A stretch of DNA of 41,748 bases from Prevotella sp. (GCA_022771265.1 JALFCG010000089.1:1-41748), one strand, 5' to 3'. Numbered from the stretch's first letter, positions 1-10,059 are shown. Translations and numbers: made by a program. The notes: a model not told the origin generated them from the letters alone.

Positions 1-408
1 CTGGTGAACACGCTCGACTCGATGATTGCCTACCACTCGCCACGCTATCTGCGCTTCGGGACAGTGGCGGCAAGAATGGACGATGTGGCAAACTATCTGC
101 CAGCCCGAATAACGGCATTGCTCATGATATTGGTGGCTTGCCGACCGCGGCTGACAGGTTTTGTTGTGAAATACGGTGGCTGCCACGCCAGTCCCAACAG
201 CGGATGGCCAGAGGCAGCCCTTGCGGGCATTCTCGGTTGCCGCTTTGGAGGACCGCACAAGTATTTTGGTGAGATGTTTGACAAACCTTTCATCGGCGAC
301 ACCGACCGTGAACTAACTACCGGGGATATGCTTAGGGCGGTGGCAATAAACCGAAGGACGGAAATTATTGCCGTGGCAATAGCAGCAGTTGTTCCATGTT
401 TTTTTTGA
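1..408 (+). CDS. cobD: Adenosylcobinamide-phosphate synthase CobD/CbiB, C-terminal part (5' truncated)
   Basis: The frame is open from base 1, so this is the 3' end of a gene starting outside the window. About 135 residues remain. They match the C-terminal end of the CbiB/CobD membrane enzyme, which joins the aminopropanol arm to adenosylcobyric acid in cobamide synthesis. Visible family signatures are NTLDSMIAY near the start, an arginine/aspartate segment reading ARMDDVANYLPAR, and the late SPNSGWPEAALAG motif. The protein ends in a hydrophobic tail (IIAVAIAAVVPCFF). A B12 synthesis gene fits with the B12-dependent mutase genes at the far end of the window. Upstream operon partners cannot be seen. 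Confidence 0.88.
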   Translation: MVNTLDSMIAYHSPRYLRFGTVAARMDDVANYLPARITALLMILVACRPRLTGFVVKYGGCHASPNSGWPEAALAGILGCRFGGPHKYFGEMFDKPFIGDTDRELTTGDMLRAVAINRRTEIIAVAIAAVVPCFF

Positions 409-417
409 AGGAAAAAG

Positions 418-2474
<2,057 letters not shown>

Positions 2475-2544
2475 AAAATGTTAAATACGGGAAGGACGAT
2501 TAAAATTCTTCATTCTTAATTCTTAATTTTTCATTTTTTATTAG

Positions 2545-2552
2545 TACCTTTG
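2545..2552 (+). promoter_or_regulatory. Promoter -7 element for [12 protein letters not shown]
   Basis: TACCTTTG matches TAnnTTTG and lies 25 bases before the infC start at 2578. No clear TTTG -33 element is visible in the T-rich stretch upstream. Confidence 0.65.
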
Positions 2553-2577
2553 CAGCCGATTTTCATAAAATAGTTGA

Positions 2578-3279
2578 ATGAAGAATGACAATATAAAGAA
2601 CCAGTACCGTGTTAATGAACAGATACGTGTACGGGAAGTCCGCATCGTAGGAGACAGCGGCTCAACAGTAGTTCCTACACGCCAGGCATTGGACATGGCA
2701 CGCGAGCAAGGGGTTGACTTGGTGGAAATTTCGCCAAACGCCAATCCTCCAGTGTGTCGTCTCATCGACTATTCCAAGTTCCTCTACCAGCAGAAGAAGC
2801 GAGCCAAGGAGATGAAGGCAAAGCAGGTGAAGGTAGAGGTGAAGGAAATCAGGTTCGGACCTCAGACCGACGAGCACGACTACCAGTTCAAACTGAAGCA
2901 TGCCAAGGAATTTCTTGAGGACGGAAACAAGGTGCGTGCATACGTGTTCTTCCGCGGACGCTCGATATTGTTCAAGGAGCAGGGAGAAGTGCTGTTACTG
3001 CGTTTTGCCAACGACCTTGAGGAATACGGCAAAGTAGAGCACATGCCGTCTCTTGAGGGAAAGAAGATGTTCCTGTATTTAGCTCCAAAGAAAGCCGGCG
3101 TGGCAAAGAAAAGCCAGCAGGCCCTTGACCGCGAGAAGAAGGCTTCTGAGCAGAAAGAGGCACGCAAGTCGCAGCCTGAGGCAGAAGAGCCGAACACAGA
3201 GATGCCGGCAAACGGCGGACTGTTCGCAAATGCCAAGATGAGTGCGGATGCGAAGAAGAAATTAAATATTAAGGAATAA
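2578..3279 (+). CDS. infC: Translation initiation factor IF-3
   Basis: IF-3 binds the 30S subunit, keeps it apart from 50S and proofreads initiator tRNA. The N-domain begins at about residue 9 ([16 protein letters not shown], then [21 protein letters not shown]). The C-domain follows ([20 protein letters not shown] and later [15 protein letters not shown]). At 233 residues it is about 55 residues longer than the E. coli protein. The extra part is a charged, low-complexity C-terminal tail (about 178-233), a form I associate with Bacteroidota. The ATG start at 2578 is used here rather than the rare AUU of enterobacteria. It is first in the conserved [12 protein letters not shown] order. Confidence 0.96.
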   Translation: MKNDNIKNQYRVNEQIRVREVRIVGDSGSTVVPTRQALDMAREQGVDLVEISPNANPPVCRLIDYSKFLYQQKKRAKEMKAKQVKVEVKEIRFGPQTDEHDYQFKLKHAKEFLEDGNKVRAYVFFRGRSILFKEQGEVLLLRFANDLEEYGKVEHMPSLEGKKMFLYLAPKKAGVAKKSQQALDREKKASEQKEARKSQPEAEEPNTEMPANGGLFANAKMSADAKKKLNIKE

Positions 3280-3299
3280 AGAACAGAAAAATAAGACAA

Positions 3300-3329
3300 G
3301 TGCGTAACGCCCGGTATATGCGTTGCCAC
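3300..3329 (+). promoter_or_regulatory. Possible structured leader between infC and rpmI
   Basis: Bases 3304-3310 (GTAACGC) pair with 3320-3326 (GCGTTGC) with one G-U pair. GTG at 3300-3302 can extend the stem with CAC at 3327-3329, leaving one bulged base. The 9-base loop is CCGGTATAT. It lies in the 86-base gap before rpmI, where L20 autoregulatory structures occur in other phyla. No T-tract follows, so it is not an intrinsic terminator. A regulatory role is inference. Confidence 0.3.
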
Positions 3330-3365
3330 GATTAAATAACAATAATTAATTAAAACATTAAAAAA

Positions 3366-3563
3366 ATGCCAAAAGTAAAGACAAACTCCGGAGCGAAGAA
3401 GAGATTCCGCTTCACCGGAACAGGTAAGATTAAGAGAGCTCACGCTTACCACAGCCACATTCTCACAAAGAAGACTAAGAAGCAAAAGCGTAACTTGGTT
3501 CACGACACTCTCGTTGACAGAACTAACTTGAAGCAGGTTCGTGACCTGTTGTGTCTCCGTTAA
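3366..3563 (+). CDS. rpmI: 50S ribosomal protein L35
   Basis: A component of the large ribosomal subunit. The 65-residue, strongly basic protein begins with the family signature [20 protein letters not shown], followed by the [17 protein letters not shown] segment. It sits 86 bases after infC and 36 bases before rplT, the usual operon order. Confidence 0.97.
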   Translation: MPKVKTNSGAKKRFRFTGTGKIKRAHAYHSHILTKKTKKQKRNLVHDTLVDRTNLKQVRDLLCLR

Positions 3564-3599
3564 TCCCTTATTGTCTAACATTTTAAAGTAAGAAAAACT

Positions 3600-3944
3600 A
3601 TGCCAAGATCAGTTAATCACGTTGCTTCAAGAGCAAAGAGAAAAAGAATTTTGAAACTTACTCGCGGTTACTTCGGTGCCCGCAAGAATGTTTGGACCGT
3701 TGCCAAGAACACTTGGGAGAAGGGTCTTACATACGCTTATCGCGACCGCCGCAACAAGAAGCGCACATTCCGCGCTCTGTGGATTCAGCGTATCAACGCT
3801 GCCGCTCGTCTCGAGGGTATGAGCTACTCAGTACTCATGGGTGCCCTGAACAAGGCTGGCATCGAAATCAACCGCAAGGTTCTTGCAGACCTCGCAGTCA
3901 ACAACCCTGAGGCTTTCAAGGCCATCGTCGAGAAGGTAAGGTAA
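3600..3944 (+). CDS. rplT: 50S ribosomal protein L20
   Basis: A primary 23S rRNA-binding assembly protein and, in other phyla, the translational repressor of this operon. It has 114 residues and normal length. The basic N-terminus [19 protein letters not shown] and the internal [13 protein letters not shown] motif are typical, followed by a globular C-domain ([17 protein letters not shown]). It is the last gene of the operon and is followed by a strong terminator at 3990. Confidence 0.97.
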   Translation: MPRSVNHVASRAKRKRILKLTRGYFGARKNVWTVAKNTWEKGLTYAYRDRRNKKRTFRALWIQRINAAARLEGMSYSVLMGALNKAGIEINRKVLADLAVNNPEAFKAIVEKVR

Positions 3945-3989
3945 GAAACAGTTTGGGTAATCATAATTCCCGTAAATATCATGTTTAGA

Positions 3990-4021
3990 GCTGCAATTCA
4001 CAAGAATTGCGGCTTTTTTTT
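3990..4021 (+). terminator. Intrinsic terminator after rplT
   Basis: A 10-base-pair stem (GCTGCAATTC at 3990-3999 with GAATTGCGGC at 4004-4013, one G-U pair) with loop ACAA is followed by eight T. It separates the ribosomal operon from the export cassette. Confidence 0.85.
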
Positions 4022-4084
4022 GATTTATCGTGGCAGAAAAGAAAAAAAACAAAAGATAATGAACGTTTTCTCAAAAATAATTAT

Positions 4085-4092
4085 TATTTTTG
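4085..4092 (+). promoter_or_regulatory. Promoter -7 element before the leader-peptide gene
   Basis: TATTTTTG matches TAnnTTTG. It ends only four bases before the first possible ATG (4097), so a transcript starting 5-8 bases downstream would be leaderless or would miss that ATG. The second in-frame ATG at 4139 would leave a leader of about 40 bases. No good -33 TTTG is present. Confidence 0.5.
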
Positions 4093-4096
4093 CGTC

Positions 4097-4312
4097 ATGA
4101 AGTTGGATAATGTAATAAGAAAATACGGAAGAGAGGTCATGGACGCCTTGAAAAGCTGCCATGACGGCGACACCGTGAAGCAGGTGATAAGCCAAGCCGG
4201 GTTCCAGGTGACTGATGGAGAGGCGAAGGACATTGCCGCATTGATGGCCATGGTTACGGGACAACTAAGGGAGCTGTCGCTCGAAGAACTTTCACAGGTG
4301 ACGGGAGGATAA
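4097..4312 (+). CDS. Nif11/NHLP-like leader peptide ending in double glycine, no core
   Basis: The peptide has 71 residues from ATG 4097, or 57 from the in-frame ATG at 4139 (M15). The second start is preceded by a purine-rich GGAAGAGAGG and better fits the promoter position. The sequence resembles Nif11-type RiPP leaders: an amphipathic helical N-part, VKQVISQAGFQVTD at residues 27-40 (the AGF-x-(V/I/F)-T pattern), and a C-terminal ELSLEELSQVTGG at 59-71. That last element is the classic recognition site of C39 peptidases. The TAA stop follows Gly-Gly directly, so there is no core peptide to release. It lies 74 bases before a HlyD/C39-ABC export cassette, which argues that it is a substrate or cofactor of it. 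Family membership is inferred from pattern only. Confidence 0.72.
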   Translation: MKLDNVIRKYGREVMDALKSCHDGDTVKQVISQAGFQVTDGEAKDIAALMAMVTGQLRELSLEELSQVTGG

Positions 4313-4386
4313 TCTCCATAGGAGAGATTAAAGAATTAAAGTGTTCTGAAATAAGGGGAGTTAATGGAGTCCAGGGAGTTTGAAAA

Positions 4387-5202
4387 ATGAAGAAGAATCT
4401 GTTTAGAAGAGAAACTCTTGACGTGTTGGAAAGTCCGGGGCAGATAAATGACTTTATAAAAGTTACAACCCCGCCTTTATATATCGTCATAATGTCGATG
4501 CTGATTTGCAGTGTCGTCGTGTGCTTTTGGTTGGCGTTCGGCACAGTGACCGAGCATGTCCAGTCGGTGGCTGTCGTGTTTCCACATGAGACACCTCTAC
4601 GTGTGGGCATAAATACCGAAGGAGACGTTGACAAACTCTATGTCATGAATGGAGAACGTGTGGTAAAGGGCACGCCCTTGATGGCAGTGAGAAGCAAGGA
4701 AGGCATTGACACGCTTTTTGCACAGATGACGGGAATGGTCATCAGCAGCAAGACTGTTGATGAGAGTTTCCGTGCCCATGAGACGCTGATGGAGATAATA
4801 CCCGAGAAGAACAACCAACTGAACAGGGAGCTGATTACCTACGTGAAATACAAGGACCTTAGGGAACTGAAACCGGGACAGGAGGTGCAGGTAACGCCCG
4901 TTGACCTTCACCGCGAGGATTATGGATACATTAGAGGGCACATAACCAAAATAAACCATTTCCCCATCCGTTTGGAAGACGCGCGTAAACAGTCGGTAAT
5001 AAAGAATTTCGTTGACACCGTTTTCCCCGACGACACTGCTTACGAGGTTCAGATTGTTGTGGATGTGGATGCTGATTCGCCGTCGCATTTGAAATGGTCG
5101 CGACTGCAGAGCTGCGATATTAGGCTTAGCTCGATGTCGTTCTGTAATGTGCAAATCATTACGCAGCGAAAGCCGGTGTATAAGATGTTTTTCAGGTTCT
5201 GA
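4387..5202 (+). CDS. HlyD-like adaptor of NHLP-type exporter (short form)
   Basis: A 271-residue inner-membrane protein with a cytoplasmic N-terminus, one membrane segment (about residues 31-52, LYIVIMSMLICSVVVCFWLAF is its core region) and a periplasmic part. The periplasmic part has lipoyl/HlyD-like beta elements: VMNGERVVKGTPLMAVRS near 92-109 and the typical LRELKPGQEVQVTPVDLHREDYGYI near 158-182. The position before two NHLM-type ABC proteins matches the membrane fusion subunit of these bacteriocin systems. It is shorter than usual HlyD adaptors and I see no long coiled-coil hairpin, so contact with an outer-membrane channel is unclear. ABC1 starts 20 bases downstream, suggesting one operon. 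Confidence 0.8.
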   Translation: MKKNLFRRETLDVLESPGQINDFIKVTTPPLYIVIMSMLICSVVVCFWLAFGTVTEHVQSVAVVFPHETPLRVGINTEGDVDKLYVMNGERVVKGTPLMAVRSKEGIDTLFAQMTGMVISSKTVDESFRAHETLMEIIPEKNNQLNRELITYVKYKDLRELKPGQEVQVTPVDLHREDYGYIRGHITKINHFPIRLEDARKQSVIKNFVDTVFPDDTAYEVQIVVDVDADSPSHLKWSRLQSCDIRLSSMSFCNVQIITQRKPVYKMFFRF

Positions 5203-5222
5203 CAAAGAAATAGAGAAAGCTA

Positions 5223-7382
5223 ATGAAGTCCAAAGGGATAAAAAAAGTGCCGGTCATAATGCAGATGGAGACTGTCGAGTGCGGTGCCGCTGCCTTGTCG
5301 ATGCTGCTTGCATATTACGGTAAGTGGCTGTCGCTTGAGCAGTTGCGTGCCGACTGTGGCATCTCGCGTGATGGTAGCAACGCACGCAATCTTGTGCTCG
5401 CCGCACGTAAATACGGTCTTGACGCCCACGGCTGGCACGCTGACATTGACGACCTCGGGCAGATGTCGCCCGCCATTATCCATTGGAACTTTAACCACTT
5501 CGTGGTGTTTAAGGGATTCCGCGACGGTATGGCATTCATCAACGACCCCGCCGTGGGAAGTCTTTGCGTGCCGATGAAGGACTTCAGGAGGTCATATACA
5601 GGAGTGGCTATTACTGCCGATCCTGGACCTGACTTCAAGAAGAGCGGCCATCAGACGTCTATATTCCACTATATATTGGAAAATATACGTGGAGTGTCCG
5701 ACGCTTTCCTCTTCACCCTTGTCATGGGAGTGCTGATGGCATTTGTGGGATTGGTTTATCCATTGTTCTCGCAAGTGTTCCTCGACGGCATCATCACTGG
5801 CAAGAACGACGAGTGGACAGCACCGTTCTTTGTAATGATGGGCGGGCTTGTAGCGTTTCATTTCGTGCTTGCCCTTCTCAACAACGTCTATGGCCGCCGC
5901 TTTTCCGGAAGCATGTCGCTGAAGGGCAATGCCCGTTTCCTTTGGCATGCCATGAACCTTCCTATAGACTTCTACAGCCAGCGTTACGTCGGCGATATCG
6001 TTCAGCGCCAGTCGCTTAACGAAACGATAACCACCACTCTTGTCACCATACTCGCTCCTTATGCCGTCAATGTGATGTTGCTCGTGCTCTATGTGGTGCT
6101 GATGGCCCAGTACAGTGTGTCGCTTACCGTTATCGGACTGCTGGTGATTGCGCTTAACGCCTACGTAGTCATCGGTGAGCGTGAACTGAGGAATAATCTC
6201 AGCCGTTCACTTGAGCAGAGTGAAGGACGTTTCTATGGTATCACCATGTCGTGTATCGACAACATCGAGAGCATCAAGGCCGCAGGAGCCGAGCGTAGCT
6301 TCTTTGAGTTCTGGGCAGGTAACTTTGCGCGTCGCAACAACCAAGAGGTAGCCATGCAGAAGAGAACTTTCACCCCCTATATCTTCGGACATTTTGCAAA
6401 CAGCTTTGTCCTGATTCTCGGTGCGGCACTGATATTGAAAGGAGAATTCAGCATTGGTATGCTCATGGCGTTTCAGGGATTCATGGCAGAGTTCATGAAG
6501 CCTGCAATGGGACTGATGCAAGGCTCGACAACGGTGATTGAACTGCGCTCGAAGATGGAACGCATCGATGACGTGTTGGCCTATCCTGTTCAGAACAAGG
6601 ATGTTGACATCCAGAATCCTTCTGCAAAGAAAGAAGAGGTGAGACAAAAACTTGGCGGGCAACTGGAGCTTCGTAATGTCACCTTCGGCTATAATCCTAC
6701 CGCCGCCCCGCTCATAACAGATTTCAACCTCAGCCTTAAGCCGGGGAGCAGCGTTGCCATCGTCGGTGCGTCGGGATGCGGAAAGAGCACCATAGCGAAG
6801 CTTGTCTCAGGTCTCTATTCGCCATGGAGCGGACAAATCCTGTTTGACGGACGTGACATAGCAGACATCAGCCACGAGGAGTTTGTCAGTTCGGTGGCTG
6901 TGATAGACCAGAACGTCGTGTTGTTTAACGACACCATTGCCGAGAACCTGAAGATGTGGGATCATTCCATCGAGGACTTCACTATGACGATGGCATGTAT
7001 AGATGCCGGTATTCGTGACGACATCATTTCGCGTCCACGAGGGTTCAACACTCGCCTTGTCAGAGGCGGAGGAAATTTCTCGGGAGGACAGAGGCAACGT
7101 ATGGAGATTGCAACGGCACTGGCACGTGAGCCGGTGATACTCGTACTTGATGAGGCGACGAGTGCCTTGGACACTGCTATGGAGCGCGAGGTAATGCAAA
7201 GCATACGCCAGTGTGGAGCTTCCATCATTGTCATTGCCCATCGGTTGAGCACAGTGCGTGACTGTGACGAAATAATTGTCATGGACAAAGGCCGTATCGT
7301 GCAAAGGGGAACCCACGACGAACTGATAGCTCAGGAAGGACACTATCGCCAGCTCATGGAGTATTCAGAGGAAGCTGACTAA
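5223..7382 (+). CDS. NHLP-family exporter: C39 peptidase/permease/ATPase
   Basis: A 719-residue peptidase-containing ABC transporter that would trim peptides after a Gly-Gly leader and export them. The N-terminal C39 domain (about 8-135) keeps the oxyanion glutamine Q14, the nucleophile C20 (ETVECGAAALSML), H92 (NHFVVFKGF) and D108 (NDPAVG), so it looks catalytically intact. A six-helix permease spans roughly 155-430. The nucleotide-binding domain has Walker A GASGCGKST at 515-523, signature SGGQ at 620-623, and Walker B with D643/E644 followed by ATSALD. The H-loop is in IAHRLST. The architecture corresponds to the first NHLM ABC protein described by Haft and colleagues. Its only visible candidate substrate is the coreless peptide upstream. 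Confidence 0.92.
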   Translation: MKSKGIKKVPVIMQMETVECGAAALSMLLAYYGKWLSLEQLRADCGISRDGSNARNLVLAARKYGLDAHGWHADIDDLGQMSPAIIHWNFNHFVVFKGFRDGMAFINDPAVGSLCVPMKDFRRSYTGVAITADPGPDFKKSGHQTSIFHYILENIRGVSDAFLFTLVMGVLMAFVGLVYPLFSQVFLDGIITGKNDEWTAPFFVMMGGLVAFHFVLALLNNVYGRRFSGSMSLKGNARFLWHAMNLPIDFYSQRYVGDIVQRQSLNETITTTLVTILAPYAVNVMLLVLYVVLMAQYSVSLTVIGLLVIALNAYVVIGERELRNNLSRSLEQSEGRFYGITMSCIDNIESIKAAGAERSFFEFWAGNFARRNNQEVAMQKRTFTPYIFGHFANSFVLILGAALILKGEFSIGMLMAFQGFMAEFMKPAMGLMQGSTTVIELRSKMERIDDVLAYPVQNKDVDIQNPSAKKEEVRQKLGGQLELRNVTFGYNPTAAPLITDFNLSLKPGSSVAIVGASGCGKSTIAKLVSGLYSPWSGQILFDGRDIADISHEEFVSSVAVIDQNVVLFNDTIAENLKMWDHSIEDFTMTMACIDAGIRDDIISRPRGFNTRLVRGGGNFSGGQRQRMEIATALAREPVILVLDEATSALDTAMEREVMQSIRQCGASIIVIAHRLSTVRDCDEIIVMDKGRIVQRGTHDELIAQEGHYRQLMEYSEEAD

Positions 7383-7413
7383 AAAAGGTAAGAGAAGAAA
7401 AAAGAAAGAGAAC

Positions 7414-9576
7414 ATGTTATTTGACGACCAGATAAACAAAAGGCGCGAACGCGAAACAGCCTCGTTGAGGGAGGTGTTTGGCAATACCGCCAAGGACATG
7501 GGGTTTAAGGTTGACCGAGGGTCAGTCAAAAACTCTGGCAATCACGTGCTTCACATGTTGTTGGAGTACTTGAAAGTCAAAGACTATGTCCTTGACGATG
7601 ACGGCTTTATGACTCCTGACGAGCAACTTGAACGCATCTTGCGACCTATAGGTATCATGCAGCGTCGGATAAAAATGGAGGGAGAGTGGTGGAAATCTAC
7701 CGTTGGTCCGAAGTTAGGTCAGGACAAGGATGGAAATATGCTTCTCTTTGTGCCAAGGAAATGGGTGTTTGGGTATAAGTGTATTGACGCTGACGGTGTC
7801 GTACGCATTGTAAACAGCGAACTGATGAAGAAGATAAAGCCTGACGCCCTTGACTTTTATCCTACCTTGCCTACGAAAGCATTGACAGGCAAGGACTTAC
7901 TGAAGTTCGTGTTTAGCGGAATGCCTACCTCAGCCATTACAGCGTTGATGCTCGCAGCTTTGGTTGTCAGTCTTTTCGGAATGTTCATACCGTTCATCAA
8001 CAAGCAGATATTCAACAACGTCATACCTAATGGAATCCTTTCCGACCTTTATCCGATGGCAGCGCTGTTCAGCGGTGTCGTGGTTGGAAGCGCATTGATA
8101 GAGGTGATGCGTAATAAGCTGATTTACCGCGTGATGGACATTTTTAAGATTAATCTACAAACGGCGTTCATGGCAAGGATATTCACACTCGACACTGAAT
8201 TCTTCTGGAAATATTCTTCAGGAGAGATAACCAATCGAGTGGCGTCCATCCGACGCCTGAGCGCATTTGCCAACGAATCGTTGAGAGGCGCGTTGTTTAC
8301 GTTGTTGTTTTCTGTCGTCTATGTGTTCCAGATTCTTGTCTATGCCAAGGACCTGTTGGCACCGTCGATGGTGCTGCTGGCTGTGCAGTCGATGCTCATT
8401 GCCATATTTGCGGTTCAGATGCACAATGAAGAACTGGAACTCGCTGACCACGAGTCGGTTCTCGACGGAATGGAATATGACTTGTTCTCTGGAATACAAA
8501 AGATAAAACTGACGGGATCGGAGAAAAGGGCCTTCACGAAATGGCTTGACCTTTACAGGCGTTGCGCACACATCAGCTACAACCCGTCGATATTGGTGAA
8601 GATAATGCCGGCATTGCTGGCTTTGTGTCAGATGGGAAGTGTGGCGGTACTGTACTGGTATGCAGTGAAGGAAAAGGTCGGGGTGTCTGACTTTATCGCT
8701 TTCAGTGTGGCTTACGGAATGATTGCATCGGCATTCAGTTCGTTGACCGATACTATTCCAGACTTGGCAAAGGTCAGCCCTATATTGAAGATTGCAGCCC
8801 CGATATTGAAAACGGTACCGGAACTGCAGCCAGACGCTCCGCAGGTGCAATATTTGAGCGGAAGCATTGAGGTCAGCGACGTCTCGTTCCGCTACGGAAA
8901 TGAAAGCAACTGGCTCTTCAGACATTTCAACCTGAGGATTAATCCCGGCGATTATGTCGCTATCGTAGGACCTTCCGGCTGCGGGAAAAGTACACTGTTG
9001 AGACTGCTCCTTGGTTTCGAGCATCCGCAGAGTGGAGGCGTGTTCTACGATAACTACGACTTGTCGAAGTGTGACAAGACAAGTCTTCGCAGGCTCATCG
9101 GTACCTGCCTGCAGGGTGGCAGCCTCTTTTCCGGCGACATCTTCAGCAACATTACAATAACAGCGCCTGACAGTACGCTCGATGACGCATGGCGTGCTGC
9201 GGAGCTTGCGGGCATTGCCGACGACATAAGACAGATGCCAATGCAGATGCAGACCGTGGTCAGTGAGGGCAATTCCAACTTCAGCGGCGGACAAAAGCAG
9301 CGCATTCTGATTGCAAGGGCACTCATTGCCAATCCCTCCATACTGTTGCTTGACGAGGCGACAAGTGCCCTCGACAACATCAGCCAGCGTATAGTGTCAG
9401 AACATCTTGACAAACTCGACTGTACGAGAATAGTCGTGGCACACCGTTTGAGCACTATCAGAAATTGCAACCGCATAATAGTGCTTGACAAAGGAACAAT
9501 AGTGGAGGAAGGCAACTACGAAGAGTTGATGGCAAAGCAAGGACTTTTCTATAAGTTGGCTAAACGACAGATATGA
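7414..9576 (+). CDS. NHLP-family exporter: permease/ATPase without peptidase
   Basis: A 720-residue ABC protein that pairs with the peptidase-containing one, as in NHLM bacteriocin systems. The first ~175 residues form a cytoplasmic domain with the family pattern GEWWKSTVGPKL near 89-100 and DFYPTLPTKALTGKDLLKF near 149-167, and no C39 Cys/His. The permease runs from about 175 to 450. The ATPase has Walker A GPSGCGKST at 519-527 (K525), SGGQ at 624-627, and D647/E648 in LLLDEATSALD. It begins 31 bases after the first ABC gene. A heterodimeric exporter of both ABC proteins is the simplest reading, by analogy. Confidence 0.88.
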   Translation: MLFDDQINKRRERETASLREVFGNTAKDMGFKVDRGSVKNSGNHVLHMLLEYLKVKDYVLDDDGFMTPDEQLERILRPIGIMQRRIKMEGEWWKSTVGPKLGQDKDGNMLLFVPRKWVFGYKCIDADGVVRIVNSELMKKIKPDALDFYPTLPTKALTGKDLLKFVFSGMPTSAITALMLAALVVSLFGMFIPFINKQIFNNVIPNGILSDLYPMAALFSGVVVGSALIEVMRNKLIYRVMDIFKINLQTAFMARIFTLDTEFFWKYSSGEITNRVASIRRLSAFANESLRGALFTLLFSVVYVFQILVYAKDLLAPSMVLLAVQSMLIAIFAVQMHNEELELADHESVLDGMEYDLFSGIQKIKLTGSEKRAFTKWLDLYRRCAHISYNPSILVKIMPALLALCQMGSVAVLYWYAVKEKVGVSDFIAFSVAYGMIASAFSSLTDTIPDLAKVSPILKIAAPILKTVPELQPDAPQVQYLSGSIEVSDVSFRYGNESNWLFRHFNLRINPGDYVAIVGPSGCGKSTLLRLLLGFEHPQSGGVFYDNYDLSKCDKTSLRRLIGTCLQGGSLFSGDIFSNITITAPDSTLDDAWRAAELAGIADDIRQMPMQMQTVVSEGNSNFSGGQKQRILIARALIANPSILLLDEATSALDNISQRIVSEHLDKLDCTRIVVAHRLSTIRNCNRIIVLDKGTIVEEGNYEELMAKQGLFYKLAKRQI

Positions 9577-9605
9577 AATAATAACAATTTATAATACATG
9601 TAGAT

Positions 9606-10022
9606 ATGAACAAAGAACTCATTCTAAAAAATGATGTGGCGGAACTGGATAAACTCGCCGCGTTCATTGAAGAAGTGGCTGCGGAACTGGGACTTGACCC
9701 GGAGATGGAGATGAATCTCAATCTCGCCTTGGAGGAAGTCGTATCCAATGTCATTCTCTATGCTTATCCTCCAGACGAGGAAGGGACTGTCTCGGTTGTG
9801 GCAAAATGCGACGGAAAGACTCTGGTGTTTATCATTACTGACAGGGGAAAGGAGTTTGACCCCACAAAGGTGAAGGATGCTGATGTGACCCTTTCTGCTG
9901 AAGACCGTCAGATTGGAGGTCTTGGTATCTACATTGTCAGAAACATAATGAACAAGGTCGTTTATCAACGCCTTGACGGTAGTAATGTCTTGACACTGAC
10001 GAAATCAATTGTTAACGAATAA
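9606..10022 (+). CDS. RsbW/SpoIIAB-like serine kinase (anti-sigma type ATPase)
   Basis: A 138-residue GHKL/HATPase_c_2 protein. The N-box is in NLALEEVVSNVILYAY with E44 and N48, the G1 box in ITDRGKEFDP (D79, G81), and the G2 box in GGLGIYIVRN (104-113), so ATP binding looks intact. Such kinases phosphorylate a STAS antagonist and, when free, bind a target, classically a sigma factor. The STAS partner is the next gene, 37 bases on. It starts 29 bases after the ABC gene and appears co-transcribed with it. No sigma-B-type factor and no PP2C phosphatase lie nearby, so the target of the switch is unknown. Confidence 0.88.
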   Translation: MNKELILKNDVAELDKLAAFIEEVAAELGLDPEMEMNLNLALEEVVSNVILYAYPPDEEGTVSVVAKCDGKTLVFIITDRGKEFDPTKVKDADVTLSAEDRQIGGLGIYIVRNIMNKVVYQRLDGSNVLTLTKSIVNE

Positions 10023-10059
10023 AAAAGAGAATAATAATAAAATAAAGGAGATTATAACA

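Noticed and set aside
3945..4096. A possible Bacteroidales-1/6S-like RNA downstream of rplT.
   Set aside because: The terminator at 3990-4021 belongs to rplT and the remaining space is about 75 bases, too short for that RNA.
4007..4096. A 30-residue N-terminal extension of the leader peptide.
   Set aside because: It begins inside the rplT terminator and is Lys/Asn/Phe-rich translated non-coding sequence upstream of the promoter.
4310..4330. A weak hairpin (AATCTCC with GGAGAGATT) after the leader-peptide stop as an attenuator.
   Set aside because: The stem is short with a bulge and there is no T-tract, so I cannot support a terminator here.
8218..9294. A 358-codon minus-strand ORF inside the second ABC gene.
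   Set aside because: It lies over the strongly conserved ATPase domain, and the translation is Cys/His/Gln-rich and motif-free.
10009..10059. An upstream in-frame start that would lengthen the STAS protein by 17 residues.
   Set aside because: It overlaps the kinase gene and encodes a low-complexity Lys/Asn stretch, while a good AAAGGAG sits before the ATG at 10060.
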